Source of the DNA: DASVCS01 sp036381495
GTDB taxonomy: Bacteria; Gemmatimonadota; Gemmatimonadetes; Longimicrobiales; RSA9
DNA length: 64,000 nucleotides
Direction: 5' to 3'
Assembly: GCA_036381495.1 (NCBI GenBank)
Contig: DASVCS010000025.1
Span: 1-64,000 of the forward strand
Position numbers and translations under genes: made by a program. Below the pieces are notes generated by a model. The model had not been told where the DNA came from, did no database searches, and saw nothing but the letters and a program-made list of their open reading frames with translations. This document shows positions 43,291 to 51,700 of the stretch, piece after piece. Every line of letters begins with the position of its first letter. The first letter of the stretch is position 1.

Positions 43291-43532
43291 GATCCCCTCG
43301 CGTTCCGTTTTCCCGCGTGTCCGCCCGCGGATGGCTCGGGCTCGCGTCCGCCGTGGTCGCACGCTCACCCGGCCCGATGTCCTCCCTCCAATCTCGGCGA
43401 GTCCCTACCGGTACGGGACTCGGGCGCGCCGCACGGCTCGACCGCGTCTCCGATCCCGGCGGCACGCGCGAGCGCCGACAGAAGCGTACTCGGATCCCAC
43501 GGGCTTGTCCACCGGTGTCGGCGCGGCTGCCG

Positions 43533-44018
43533 TCAGGGCTCGATGTAACCGCGGACGGCCGCGCCAATGCGATAGCGCCGCGGATCGCGGGTGAACACGG
43601 CCGTCACTCGCCGCTGCGATCCGCCGGGGAGCCAGTCCAACGTGAGGTCGACGTGGCTCACGACGCTGTCGTCGCGGAGGAGCGCGGCGCGGATGCGGAC
43701 GCCGGCCACGCCCAGGTCGCCGCGGTTGCGCACGTACAACGGGAGCTGGTACGCCTCGCCGATGCGACGGATCGGGCCCGGCCGGATCTCGAAATCCGGC
43801 GGCCGGTCGGGCGTCAGGCCATCCCAGGCCAGGAAGGCGAGGATGCCGATGGTCAGCGCCGCGCTGATGCCGGCCGCCATCCACTGGAGCGGTCCGTGCG
43901 CCCCGGCCGCCCTGAGCTGCTCGCCTCGGATCCTGGCGCGGTCGGACGCGTCGCTCCCGGCGGCCGGCGCCGCAGCCGCCTGGACCGGCGGCCGATCGTG
44001 CTCATCCGTGTTCCCCAT
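43533..44018 (-). CDS. TIGR02588-like small membrane protein
   Basis: A 161-residue protein with one membrane helix (QWMAAGISAALTIGILAFLAWDGL) and a periplasmic beta-rich domain (QLPLYVRNRGDLGVAGVRIRAALLRDDSVVSHVDLTLDWLPGGSQRRVTAVFTRDP). This architecture and its pairing with a TIGR02587-like protein match the TIGR02588 family. GGGGAGG lies before the ATG at 44018. It starts 44 bases after the stop of the partner gene, on the same strand. The family has no established role; co-occurrence suggests a two-component membrane complex. Confidence 0.75.
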   Translation of the reverse strand: MGNTDEHDRPPVQAAAAPAAGSDASDRARIRGEQLRAAGAHGPLQWMAAGISAALTIGILAFLAWDGLTPDRPPDFEIRPGPIRRIGEAYQLPLYVRNRGDLGVAGVRIRAALLRDDSVVSHVDLTLDWLPGGSQRRVTAVFTRDPRRYRIGAAVRGYIEP

Positions 44019-44061
44019 GCGCCTCCCCGCCTCGCGGAGCAAACCGCCCGCGCCCGGCGTC

Positions 44062-44949
44062 TCAGAGAATGAGCTTGCCGGCAGCCGCGCCCAGACTGGT
44101 GGCGAACGAGAGCGCCACCACCATGTGCACGGTCTCGGCCGCGCCGGTGTGCGCTCCGATCCGGCCGAAGGTCCAGAGGAGATACGCGGCGAGCAGGACC
44201 GCCACGGCGTACGACGTGACGCTCTCCTGGACGAAGACCTCCCACCACGTCCGACCCCTCGGAATGGCGTGCGCGCCGCGAAAATCCACGGCGTAGACCA
44301 GAACGTGCACTTGAAGCAACGAGAGGAGCGCGAGGATGAGAGCGTGCCACCAACGCATCCAGAGGCCGAGCAGCATTGGCTCCTCGGTCGGCGCGATGTT
44401 GAAGCCGAAGACCAGGGCGCCGGCCAGGGCCACGGCCTGCGAGCCCCAGAACCCGGCCTCCCGCGTCTTCCCCTGGCTCGCCGCGCTCCGCTGCCCGAGC
44501 TGGCTCATCGCGACGGAGGCGCCGATGCTGGCCGGGATCGCCTGGAGCCCGATCTTGCCGAGCGCCTCGCGTGCGGACATCTCCGGCGTGACCAGGCCGA
44601 GCACGAAGAGGAGCACGGCGGAGAGCGCCACGCCGATGCCGAACGCGACGAGCGCGTCCTCGGCGACTTCCGCGAACGTCTCCTCCTCCCGGAACCCGCT
44701 GTAGTACTCGAGGATCAGCAGCGCGCCGAAGTCGACGACGAGGAAGAGCAGGAGCTTCCACGGCGGCATGATGAGCGCGGTCCGCCACATCTCCATGGTC
44801 ATGAGGAGCGGCAGTCCCAGGAACAGGCCGCCGCCGATGCCCCGCGCATATTCGATCCCGAGCTGCCGGGCGGACGGATGCCGAGGTTGCCGACGCCTCG
44901 CGCGCCGGTCCCCCACGCTCCCGTCTGCCGAGCCGCCGTCTCCGCGCAC
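44062..44949 (-). CDS. TIGR02587-like integral membrane protein
   Basis: A 295-residue protein from the GTG at 44949, which has AGGAGG 4 bases upstream. After a basic N-terminus it has LGIEYARGIGGGLFLGLPLLMTMEMWRTALIMPPWKLLLFLVVDFGALLILEYYSGFREEETF, the start of the TIGR02587 pattern, and about seven hydrophobic helices. The block FNIAPTEEPMLLG followed by the helix MRWWHALILALLSLLQVHVLVYAVDF is conserved in style. Function is unknown. It forms a pair with the TIGR02588-like gene downstream. No signal peptide or catalytic motif is apparent. Confidence 0.78.
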   Translation of the reverse strand: MRGDGGSADGSVGDRRARRRQPRHPSARQLGIEYARGIGGGLFLGLPLLMTMEMWRTALIMPPWKLLLFLVVDFGALLILEYYSGFREEETFAEVAEDALVAFGIGVALSAVLLFVLGLVTPEMSAREALGKIGLQAIPASIGASVAMSQLGQRSAASQGKTREAGFWGSQAVALAGALVFGFNIAPTEEPMLLGLWMRWWHALILALLSLLQVHVLVYAVDFRGAHAIPRGRTWWEVFVQESVTSYAVAVLLAAYLLWTFGRIGAHTGAAETVHMVVALSFATSLGAAAGKLIL

Positions 44950-45086
44950 CGGTCCTCCTGAGGCACGCCCGCCGCGACCGTGCCGCGTGGTGCAGGATAC
45001 TTGCCAGCGTGCGATCCCGCGCGGGGAACGCGCCTTGCGGCCGTGTGGACGAGGACCGATCACGATCCGTGACGCGGAGGATGTGC

Positions 45087-45452
45087 ATGCAATGGCGGGG
45101 AGGTCCGTACCGCGGACCGCTGTACGGCCGGGGCGCCGTGCGGGGGACGACACGCCGCCGCTGGGCGCCGTGGCGCGGGCGCGGCTACGACCCGGCGATC
45201 CGGCGCCAGTGGGAGCGTGCCCCGGGGCGCGGCGCGTGGCGTTGGCGGGGACACGGCCCGGACGCCTGGTCCGGCTACGGCTGGGAGTACCGCGGCGGCG
45301 TACCGAGTGGAGCCGACGTGTGGTGGCCGGAAGACCAGCCGGGCGCGCGGACGGGCGGCGAGCGCTGGCTCGCGGAACGGCGCGCGGGCGGCCTGCCGCG
45401 GCGGGCCGGCCGCAGGGGGCGTCGCTCGAGGCGACGCCGGCGCGACCGCTGA
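45087..45452 (+). CDS. Small Trp/Tyr/Arg/Gly-rich protein
   Basis: A 121-residue frame starting at ATG 45087, with CGGAGG at 45075-45080 six bases before it. The product is rich in Trp, Tyr, Gly and Arg (MQWRGGPYRGPLYGRG, HGPDAWSGYGWEYRGG, DVWWPEDQPGART) and ends in a run of arginines. Such composition is unlike a random antisense frame, and the Shine-Dalgarno match is good, so I judge it probably real. It could bind nucleic acid. The opposite frame is open too, as is usual at this GC content, so doubt remains. Confidence 0.45.
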   Translation: MQWRGGPYRGPLYGRGAVRGTTRRRWAPWRGRGYDPAIRRQWERAPGRGAWRWRGHGPDAWSGYGWEYRGGVPSGADVWWPEDQPGARTGGERWLAERRAGGLPRRAGRRGRRSRRRRRDR

Positions 45453-45633
45453 AGCGCGTGGTACCACGCCGGAGGATCGGCGCGCGCGGCGCGGAGAAGG
45501 CCGCGCCCGGCTATCTCCGCCCCGTGGCGGGCCCTGGACGGCACATCGCTGAACGGACCTTGTGCTCACGGGTAGCAGACCGCAGAATTCTGCCGCCGGG
45601 TACGGGCACGCACACACCATTCGGTCCGGACAC

Positions 45634-47046
45634 ATGTGTGGAATCGTCGCCGTTTCGGGAATCGAGCACGCCGCGGAGCAGGTGTTCCTCGGCCTCTACG
45701 CGCTCCAACACCGGGGGCAGGAAGCCGCCGGGATCTGCGCGGTCGACGAGGGGTCCGCGCGCGTATACAAGGCCCCGGGCATGGTCTCCGATTCGTTCGA
45801 CGACGCCGTGCTGGACGGGCTGCCCGGCCGGACCGCGCTCGGCCACACCCGGTACTCGACCGCCGGAGGTCCGGGGCTCAACAACGCCCAACCGCTGCTC
45901 GTCCGCTATCACCGCGGCGACCTGGCACTCGTGCACAACGGCAACATCACGAACGCGCTGGCACTGCGGACGGAGCTGGTCCGCGATGGTGCGATCTTCC
46001 AGTCGAACATCGACACGGAGGTGATCGTACACCTGATCGCGCGCTCGCGCCGCGAGCGGCCCGACGAGCAGGTCGCGGAGGCGCTGTCGCGTCTGGCCGG
46101 CGCGTTCTCGGTGTTGATCACCATCGGCGACGTGGTCTACGCCGCCCGCGACCCGTGGGGCTTTCGGCCGCTCGTGCTGGGGCGCAAGGATGGCGGTCAC
46201 GTCGTCGCCAGCGAGACGTGCGCGCTCGACCTGCTCGGCGCGGAATTCATCCGCGATCTCGAGCCCGGAGAACTGCTGCGAATCGAGGGCGACCTTGTGA
46301 CGCCGCTGCCACCTCTGGAACGCGCGCCGGCGCCCGCACCGTGCATCTTCGAGCTGGTCTACTTCGCGCGCCCCGACTCCCGTCTGTGGGGCGTCAGCGT
46401 GGACCGCGCGCGCCGGGCGTTCGGGCACGCCCTCGCCCGCGAACAACCCGCGGACGCGGACTGCGTCTTCAGCGTCCCCGACTCGTCCAACTCCGCGGCA
46501 CTCGGCTACAGCGAGGCCAGCGGGATCCCGCTCGAATTGGGGCTGATCCGTAACCACTACGTGGGGCGGACCTTCATCCATCCCACGCAGGCCGGCCGCG
46601 ACTTCCGGGTCCGCATCAAGTACAACCCGGTGCGCGAGGTCATCGAGGGGAAGCGCGTCGTCGTGGTCGACGACTCGCTCGTGCGGGGCACCACCAGTCG
46701 CGGGCTCGTCACGCTCATCCGCGAGGCCGGCGCCCGCGAGGTCCACTTCCGCATCGCCAGCCCGCCGGTCCGCTTCCCCTGCTATTACGGCATCGACATG
46801 CCGACGCGCGAGGAGTTGATCGGCGCGCGCCACTCCGTCGACGAGATCCGCCGCAACCTCGGCGTCGACTCGCTCGGCTACCTCTCGCTCGAAGGGATGG
46901 AATCGGCCGTCCGCGAATTCGGACCCTTCTGCAATGCGTGCTTCTCCGGGAACTACCAGGCGCCGCTCGTGGATGTGGAGGGGGCGCCGGGGGCGCCCCG
47001 GGCTAGGGCTCGGGCTGGGGCGGGGGCGGGGGAACGGAGAGACTGA
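45634..47046 (+). CDS. purF: Amidophosphoribosyltransferase
   Basis: A 470-residue enzyme for the first committed step of purine synthesis, from PRPP and glutamine to phosphoribosylamine. The start MCGIVAVSG gives Cys2 as the glutaminase nucleophile. HTRYST, VHNGNI and DTEVIVHLIAR belong to the glutaminase domain; VVVVDDSLVRGTTSRGLV is the PRPP loop. CPxC-type Fe-S ligands occur as FCNACFSGNYQAP. The coding end is odd: after VDVEGAP the last 18 residues are GAPRARARAGAGAGERRD, encoded by a GGGCTA/GGGCTC/GGGCTG hexamer tract at 47000-47020 and beyond, so the gene has run into a G-rich repeat. No strong Shine-Dalgarno sequence is visible. Confidence 0.95.
   Translation: MCGIVAVSGIEHAAEQVFLGLYALQHRGQEAAGICAVDEGSARVYKAPGMVSDSFDDAVLDGLPGRTALGHTRYSTAGGPGLNNAQPLLVRYHRGDLALVHNGNITNALALRTELVRDGAIFQSNIDTEVIVHLIARSRRERPDEQVAEALSRLAGAFSVLITIGDVVYAARDPWGFRPLVLGRKDGGHVVASETCALDLLGAEFIRDLEPGELLRIEGDLVTPLPPLERAPAPAPCIFELVYFARPDSRLWGVSVDRARRAFGHALAREQPADADCVFSVPDSSNSAALGYSEASGIPLELGLIRNHYVGRTFIHPTQAGRDFRVRIKYNPVREVIEGKRVVVVDDSLVRGTTSRGLVTLIREAGAREVHFRIASPPVRFPCYYGIDMPTREELIGARHSVDEIRRNLGVDSLGYLSLEGMESAVREFGPFCNACFSGNYQAPLVDVEGAPGAPRARARAGAGAGERRD
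47000..47034. repeat. G-rich hexamer tract inside the purF 3' end
   Basis: GGGCTAGGGCTCGGGCTGGGG at 47000-47020 followed by CGGGGGCGGGGG. Four GGG runs at 6-base spacing satisfy the intramolecular G-quadruplex pattern on the coding strand. Confidence 0.8.
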
Positions 47047-47434
47047 GGCCCGGGCTTAGCGCCAGCACCCGTCCGCCTGTGGTGCGCGTGCTCGGGCGCG
47101 TGCCGCAGTAATACTGCGCTCCGCGGTTTGATCGCGGTCCATCGTCCCGACCGTGCCCGGTTCGTGGCCTGATCGCGACCCATAGCCCGATCCCGATCCC
47201 GGCCTCGATCCCGTCGGCGCCCGCTGGCGTCGACTGCTGCGCCTCCCCATCAGCCGTTGCGGTTGCGCGGTGTTGGCATCGCGGCCCGCGGCGGCGTGGC
47301 ATCCGTCCGGATGGTGGAGCGCGGGCGGGCGCCGCGGGCGTGGCGCCCGGGGTCTCTCATCGGCCGGCCCCCATCTTGCATCCCGCCGCGGCGGCCACCC
47401 ACCTGGCACGACCCATCCAGACCGGAGCCAACCG
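47047..47434. repeat. Intergenic region with minor hexamer copies
   Basis: No gene is supported in this 388-base gap. At 47183-47214 the minus strand has GGGATC units and GGGCTA, related to the repeats elsewhere. A small palindrome GCAGTA-A-TACTGC lies at 47105-47117. Upstream of ppdK, GGAG at 47424-47427 serves as its Shine-Dalgarno sequence. Confidence 0.5.
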
Positions 47435-50239
47435 ATGTCGATTCCCCTGGTCTATTCGTTCGGCGGCGGCCGCGCGGACGGCGGCAAGGAAGACAAGCGC
47501 CTGCTCGGCGGCAAGGGCGCGAACCTGGCGGAGATGACGCGTCTCGGCGTCCCGGTGCCCCCGGGGTTCACGTTGACGACGGAAGTTTGCCGGTACTTCC
47601 TACGAGAGCACGGTTATCCGGAGGGGTTGCGGGAGGCCGTCGCGGAGGGTGTTGCGCGTCTCGAACGCGAGACCGGCAAGCGCTTCGGCGGCGGCGAGCA
47701 GCCGCTCCTGGTCTCGGTGCGGAGCGGCGCGGCGGTGTCGATGCCGGGGATGATGGATACGATCCTGAACCTGGGGCTGAACGACGCGACGGCGGCGGCG
47801 CTGGCGAGCGCGGCGGGCGATGAACGCTTCGCGTACGACTCGTACCGTCGGTTCGTACAGATGTACGGCGGCGTGGTGTTGGGCGTGGCTGCGCGGCGGT
47901 TCGAGGAGCGGATCGAGGCGTGCAAGGCGGCGCGCGGCGTGGAGCAGGACACGGAGCTGGACGCCGCGGCGTTGCGGGGTCTCGTGGCGGAGTTCAAGGC
48001 GTTGATCGAGGCGGAGGCGGGCGCGGCGTTCCCGGAATCGCCGGAGGCGCAGCTCTGGGGCGCGATCGAGGCGGTCTTCCGTTCGTGGAACAGCGACCGT
48101 GCGATCGCGTACCGGCGCGTCCACGAGATTCCGGACGACCTTGGCACGGCCGTGAACGTGGTCGCGATGGTTTACGGCAACATGGGTGAGGACTCGGGGA
48201 CGGGTGTGGCGTTCACGCGCGATCCGGCGACGGGCGAGCGGCGCTTCTTCGGCGAGTTTCTGATGAACGCGCAGGGGGAGGACGTGGTGGCGGGGATCCG
48301 CGACCCGCTGGCGATCGAGGAAATGGCGCGGCGGCTCCCTGGCGCGTACCAGGAGCTGGTGCGCGTACAGGAGACGCTCGAACGGCATTACCGGGATGTT
48401 CAGGACATCGAGTTCACCGTCGAGCGGGGGCGGCTCTATCTGTTGCAGACGCGCTCGGCCAAGCGCACCGTCGCGGCGGCGGTACGCATCGCGGTCGAGA
48501 TGGTGGATGAGGGGCTGATCGACCCGGCGGAGGCCGTGCGGCGGGTCGAGCCCGGGCGGCTGAACCACCTACTGCATCGTCAGGTCGACCCCGACGTCGA
48601 TGCCCCCGTCCTTGCCGTGGGTCTCCCGGCCTCCCCCGGCGCGGCCGCCGGGCAGGCGGTGTTCGATCCGGACACGGCCGCCGCACGCGCCGCGGGCGGC
48701 GATGCCGTCGTTCTGGTCCGGAACGAGACGTCGCCCGACGACTTCCACGGGATGGTCGCCGCGTGCGCGATCGTGACGGCGCGGGGCGGGATGACATCGC
48801 ACGCCGCCGTGGTGGCCCGCGGGATGGGCAAGTGCTGTGTCGTCGGCGCGCGCGACCTTCGGATCGAGCCGGAGCGGCGTGTACTCACTGCCGGCGAGCA
48901 CACCGTGGCCGAGGGCGACTGGATCACGGTGGACGGCAGTACGGGGCGCGTGCTGGTCGGACGCGTGCCGACGGTCGAGCCGGAGCTGTCGTCGCATTAT
49001 CAGCGTCTCATGGCGTGGGCCGACGGTTTCCGGATGCTCCGCGTCCGGACCAACGCGGACACGCCGGCCGATGCACGCCGGGCGCGGGAGTTCGGTGCGG
49101 AGGGGATCGGCCTCTGCCGGACCGAGCACATGTTCTTCGACGGCGAGCGGCTCCAGGCGTTCCGCGAGATGATCCTGGCTCCCGCGGAGGAGGCGCGCCG
49201 GCGCGCGCTCGAGCGGCTGCTGCCGATGCAGCGATCGGACTTCGAGGGGATCTTCCGCGCCATGGACGGGCTGCCGGTCACGATCCGGCTGCTCGATCCG
49301 CCGCTGCACGAGTTTCTCCCGCGCGGCGAGGAGGAGGTGCGGCGGGTGGCGGAGACGCTCGGCATTGATGTGGCGGAGCTGGCGCGGCGGGTCGAGCGGC
49401 ACCGCGAGGCGAACCCGATGCTCGGGCACCGTGGCGTCCGGCTCGGGATCTCGCACCCGGAGATCACCGAGATGCAGGTCCGCGCGATCTTCGAGGCCGC
49501 CGTCGCCGTGGCGCGCGACGGGGTCCGCGTGCAGCCCGAGGTGATGGTCCCGCTCGTCGGCGATGTCGCGGAGCTGCGCGACCAGGCGGCGCTCGTCCGG
49601 CGCGTCGCCGACGAGGTGCTCGCGGCAGCCGACGTCGCCGTCCCGTACCTGGTCGGCACCATGATCGAACTGCCGCGCGCCGCGCTCACCGCGGGCGCGA
49701 TCGCGGCCGAGGCCGACTTCTTCTCGTTCGGCACCAACGACCTGACGCAGACCACCTACGGGATCTCGCGCGACGATGCCGGAACCTTCCTGCCCTACTA
49801 CCTCGAGCACGGGATCTTCCCCGCCGATCCGTTCCAGGTCCTGGATCAGGAGGGGGTCGGCCAGCTCGTCGAACGCGCCACCCGCGACGGACGCACGGTG
49901 AAGCCTGCGCTCAAGGTCGGCGTCTGCGGCGAGCACGGCGGCGAGCCGAGTTCCGTCGACTTCTTCCACCGGACCGGCCTCGACTACGTCTCGTGCTCGC
50001 CGTTCCGCGTCCCCGTGGCGCGGCTGGCCGCGGCGCACGCGGCGCTACGGGAGAGCGCGGAGACGGATGCCGGCGCCGCGGGCACCGCGACATCGCCCCC
50101 CGGCACGGCGGCAGCGCCGGGCGCGAACCGCCCCGCCGGGCCACGGACCGGCCGACCGGCCGCCGCCGCGGCCATCCGAGCCACGCGGTCCCGGCCCACG
50201 GCACCGGCGGGTTCCAGCCGGGGTGCGGGTCCGCAGTAA
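47435..50239 (+). CDS. ppdK: Pyruvate, phosphate dikinase
   Basis: A 934-residue enzyme that interconverts pyruvate, ATP and phosphate with PEP, AMP and PPi. It starts MSIPLVYSFGGGRADGGKEDKRLLGGKGANLAEM, continues with LLVSVRSGAAVSMPGMMDTILNLGLND and EDSGTGVAFTRDP in the nucleotide domain, and has the phospho-His motif TARGGMTSHAAVVARGMGKCCVVG near residue 455, then the PEP-pyruvate barrel with GLCRTEHMFF, MVPLVG and the GVCGEHGGEP..DYVSCSPFRVPVARLAAAHA end. After this the last 60 residues are Ala/Pro/Gly/Arg-rich and low complexity (about 49975 onwards of the frame), not part of the family. It may favour gluconeogenesis from acetate with acsA. GGAG precedes the ATG. Confidence 0.96.
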   Translation: MSIPLVYSFGGGRADGGKEDKRLLGGKGANLAEMTRLGVPVPPGFTLTTEVCRYFLREHGYPEGLREAVAEGVARLERETGKRFGGGEQPLLVSVRSGAAVSMPGMMDTILNLGLNDATAAALASAAGDERFAYDSYRRFVQMYGGVVLGVAARRFEERIEACKAARGVEQDTELDAAALRGLVAEFKALIEAEAGAAFPESPEAQLWGAIEAVFRSWNSDRAIAYRRVHEIPDDLGTAVNVVAMVYGNMGEDSGTGVAFTRDPATGERRFFGEFLMNAQGEDVVAGIRDPLAIEEMARRLPGAYQELVRVQETLERHYRDVQDIEFTVERGRLYLLQTRSAKRTVAAAVRIAVEMVDEGLIDPAEAVRRVEPGRLNHLLHRQVDPDVDAPVLAVGLPASPGAAAGQAVFDPDTAAARAAGGDAVVLVRNETSPDDFHGMVAACAIVTARGGMTSHAAVVARGMGKCCVVGARDLRIEPERRVLTAGEHTVAEGDWITVDGSTGRVLVGRVPTVEPELSSHYQRLMAWADGFRMLRVRTNADTPADARRAREFGAEGIGLCRTEHMFFDGERLQAFREMILAPAEEARRRALERLLPMQRSDFEGIFRAMDGLPVTIRLLDPPLHEFLPRGEEEVRRVAETLGIDVAELARRVERHREANPMLGHRGVRLGISHPEITEMQVRAIFEAAVAVARDGVRVQPEVMVPLVGDVAELRDQAALVRRVADEVLAAADVAVPYLVGTMIELPRAALTAGAIAAEADFFSFGTNDLTQTTYGISRDDAGTFLPYYLEHGIFPADPFQVLDQEGVGQLVERATRDGRTVKPALKVGVCGEHGGEPSSVDFFHRTGLDYVSCSPFRVPVARLAAAHAALRESAETDAGAAGTATSPPGTAAAPGANRPAGPRTGRPAAAAAIRATRSRPTAPAGSSRGAGPQ

Positions 50240-50266
50240 GGGCCCGGGCCGACCGTTCGGCGCAGA

Positions 50267-50302
50267 GTGGCCAGGCGGGGGAGCCGGAGCCCCGCAGGCC
50301 AC
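50267..50302 (+). terminator. Hairpin terminator after ppdK
   Basis: GTGGCC (50267-50272) pairs with GGCCAC (50297-50302), enclosing an inner GCGGGG/CCCCGC stem, 27 bases after the ppdK stop. It is strong and GC-rich without T-tract. Confidence 0.6.
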
Positions 50303-50394
50303 CTCGCGATCCGATCCGAGCAACATCGCCTCTCGTGCCGGCACGAGGCCGCATCGCCGCGTCCCGGGGTCGATGGCGAACGGCCGCGCGTCGG

Positions 50395-50425
50395 TTGTGA
50401 TCGCGCGCCCACACCGCTATATTTG
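50395..50425 (+). promoter_or_regulatory. Promoter of the secreted phosphodiesterase gene
   Basis: TTGTGA (50395-50400), 17-base spacer and TATATT (50418-50423) form a good sigma-70-like promoter. The -10 region reads TATATTTG, which also fits the TAnnTTTG consensus described for Bacteroidota, to which Gemmatimonadota are related. The stretch is AT-rich against its surroundings. Confidence 0.65.
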
Positions 50426-50520
50426 TTTCTTATCCCGATTTACGAGAACCAGCGCGCGCCGGCGGCGGACACCGGTGTCCGGGCGTGCGGATCCGCCGAT
50501 GGAGGTTCCTACCCCAAGTG

Positions 50521-51528
50521 ATGCTGCAAGGGTTTTTCGGCCGGCTGCGTGTGGCAACGGCGGCGATCGCGATGGTCGCGCTCTCCTTCGGCATCGCACC
50601 GGCCCAGTCGTCCGGGGCGGCATTGCCGGTGTCGGGCGGGGCTGCGGCGCGGCGGGGCGGGCCGCCGGAGGCGCCGGCCGCCGTCACGGAACACGTCATC
50701 ATCGTCTCGATCGACGGGCTCCGCCCGGACGCGATCGCCGAATATGGCGCGGAGACGCTGCAACGCCTGATGCGGGAGGGGGCGTACTCGCTCGAAGCGG
50801 AGACCATCTACCCGAGCAAGACGCTGCCCTCGCACACGTCGATGCTGACCGGCGTGCCGCCGTCGGTGCACGGCGTGGAGTGGAACAGCCGGCAGACGGA
50901 TGAGCACGGGATCGTCGGGGTGCCGACGGTCTTCGAGGTGGCGAAGGCGCACGGGTACCACACGGCGGCGTTCTTCAGCAAGGCGAAGTTCCGGCACTTG
51001 CTGCGGCCCGGTTCGCTGGACTACTGGCAGGCGCCGGCATCGAACCTGGGGCACCGGATGGCGACGTGGACGGTGCCGGCGGCGATCCGCTACATCGAGC
51101 ACGAGCGGCCGAACCTGATCTTCGTGCACATCGGCGAGCCGGATTACGCGGGCCACACGATCGGATGGATGAGCTTCGTGTACGGCTGGGCCGTTCGGCG
51201 CGCGGACGCGGCGGTCGAGGCGCTGGTCGAGGCGGCCGATGATGCGTACGGCCGCGGGAAGTACACGCTGCTCGTGACGGCGGACCACGGCGGGCACGGC
51301 CGGGACCACGGCAGTCGCGACCCGCGCGACATGACCATCCCGTGGATCCTGTGGGGCGAGGGCGTCCGCGCGGGGACGCGGCTGCCGGCGGGGATTCACA
51401 CGATGGACACCGCCGCCACGGCGCTGCGGCTGCTCGGCATCGAGCCGCCCGCCGAGTGGACGGGGCGCGCCGTGGCCGCGGCGCTGCGGCCGACACTGCC
51501 GGTCGCGTCGCGGGCGGCGGGCTTCTAG
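50521..51528 (+). CDS. Secreted nucleotide pyrophosphatase/phosphodiesterase-type alkaline phosphatase
   Basis: A 335-residue protein. From ATG 50521 it has MLQGFFGRLRVATAAIAMVALSFGIAPAQ as signal peptide; an upstream GTG at 50485 is the alternative, and neither has a clear Shine-Dalgarno sequence. The mature part is a type I phosphodiesterase core: VIIVSIDGLRPDAI with the metal Asp, YPSKTLPSHTSMLTGVPPSVHGV (nucleophile Thr in S-K-T-L-P-S-H), HIGEPDYAGH and LVTADHGGHGRDHG, all metal-ligand motifs present. Size (about 300 residues mature) is shorter than eukaryotic ENPPs but normal in bacteria. It likely hydrolyses phosphodiesters or nucleotides outside the cytosol. It is transcribed alone. 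Confidence 0.87.
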   Translation: MLQGFFGRLRVATAAIAMVALSFGIAPAQSSGAALPVSGGAAARRGGPPEAPAAVTEHVIIVSIDGLRPDAIAEYGAETLQRLMREGAYSLEAETIYPSKTLPSHTSMLTGVPPSVHGVEWNSRQTDEHGIVGVPTVFEVAKAHGYHTAAFFSKAKFRHLLRPGSLDYWQAPASNLGHRMATWTVPAAIRYIEHERPNLIFVHIGEPDYAGHTIGWMSFVYGWAVRRADAAVEALVEAADDAYGRGKYTLLVTADHGGHGRDHGSRDPRDMTIPWILWGEGVRAGTRLPAGIHTMDTAATALRLLGIEPPAEWTGRAVAAALRPTLPVASRAAGF

Positions 51529-51592
51529 CGGGGTCCTCGCGCCTCTCCGGAGTCGCTCCCGCGCGCCGCGGTCACACGACGGGTGACCGAGT

Positions 51593-51636
51593 GGCTCCGA
51601 ACCGGCGGGTGGGGCGCGCTGGCGCGGTTCGGAGCC
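51593..51636. terminator. Hairpin between convergent genes
   Basis: GGCTCCGAACCG (51593-51604) and CGGTTCGGAGCC (51625-51636) form a perfect 12-bp stem with a 20-base loop, between the phosphodiesterase gene and the convergent metallopeptidase-like gene. Confidence 0.75.
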
Positions 51637-51700
51637 GCGTGGCCGCGCGCCGCGCTCGTCCGGCGAGCGCGTGCGATGCCGAAACGACGCGACGACCGCC

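Noticed and set aside
43291..43532. Cobalamin riboswitch upstream of the third TonB receptor
   Set aside because: A GAGTC...ACC-like string and an 8-bp hairpin are present, but the order of the conserved B12-box elements does not fit.
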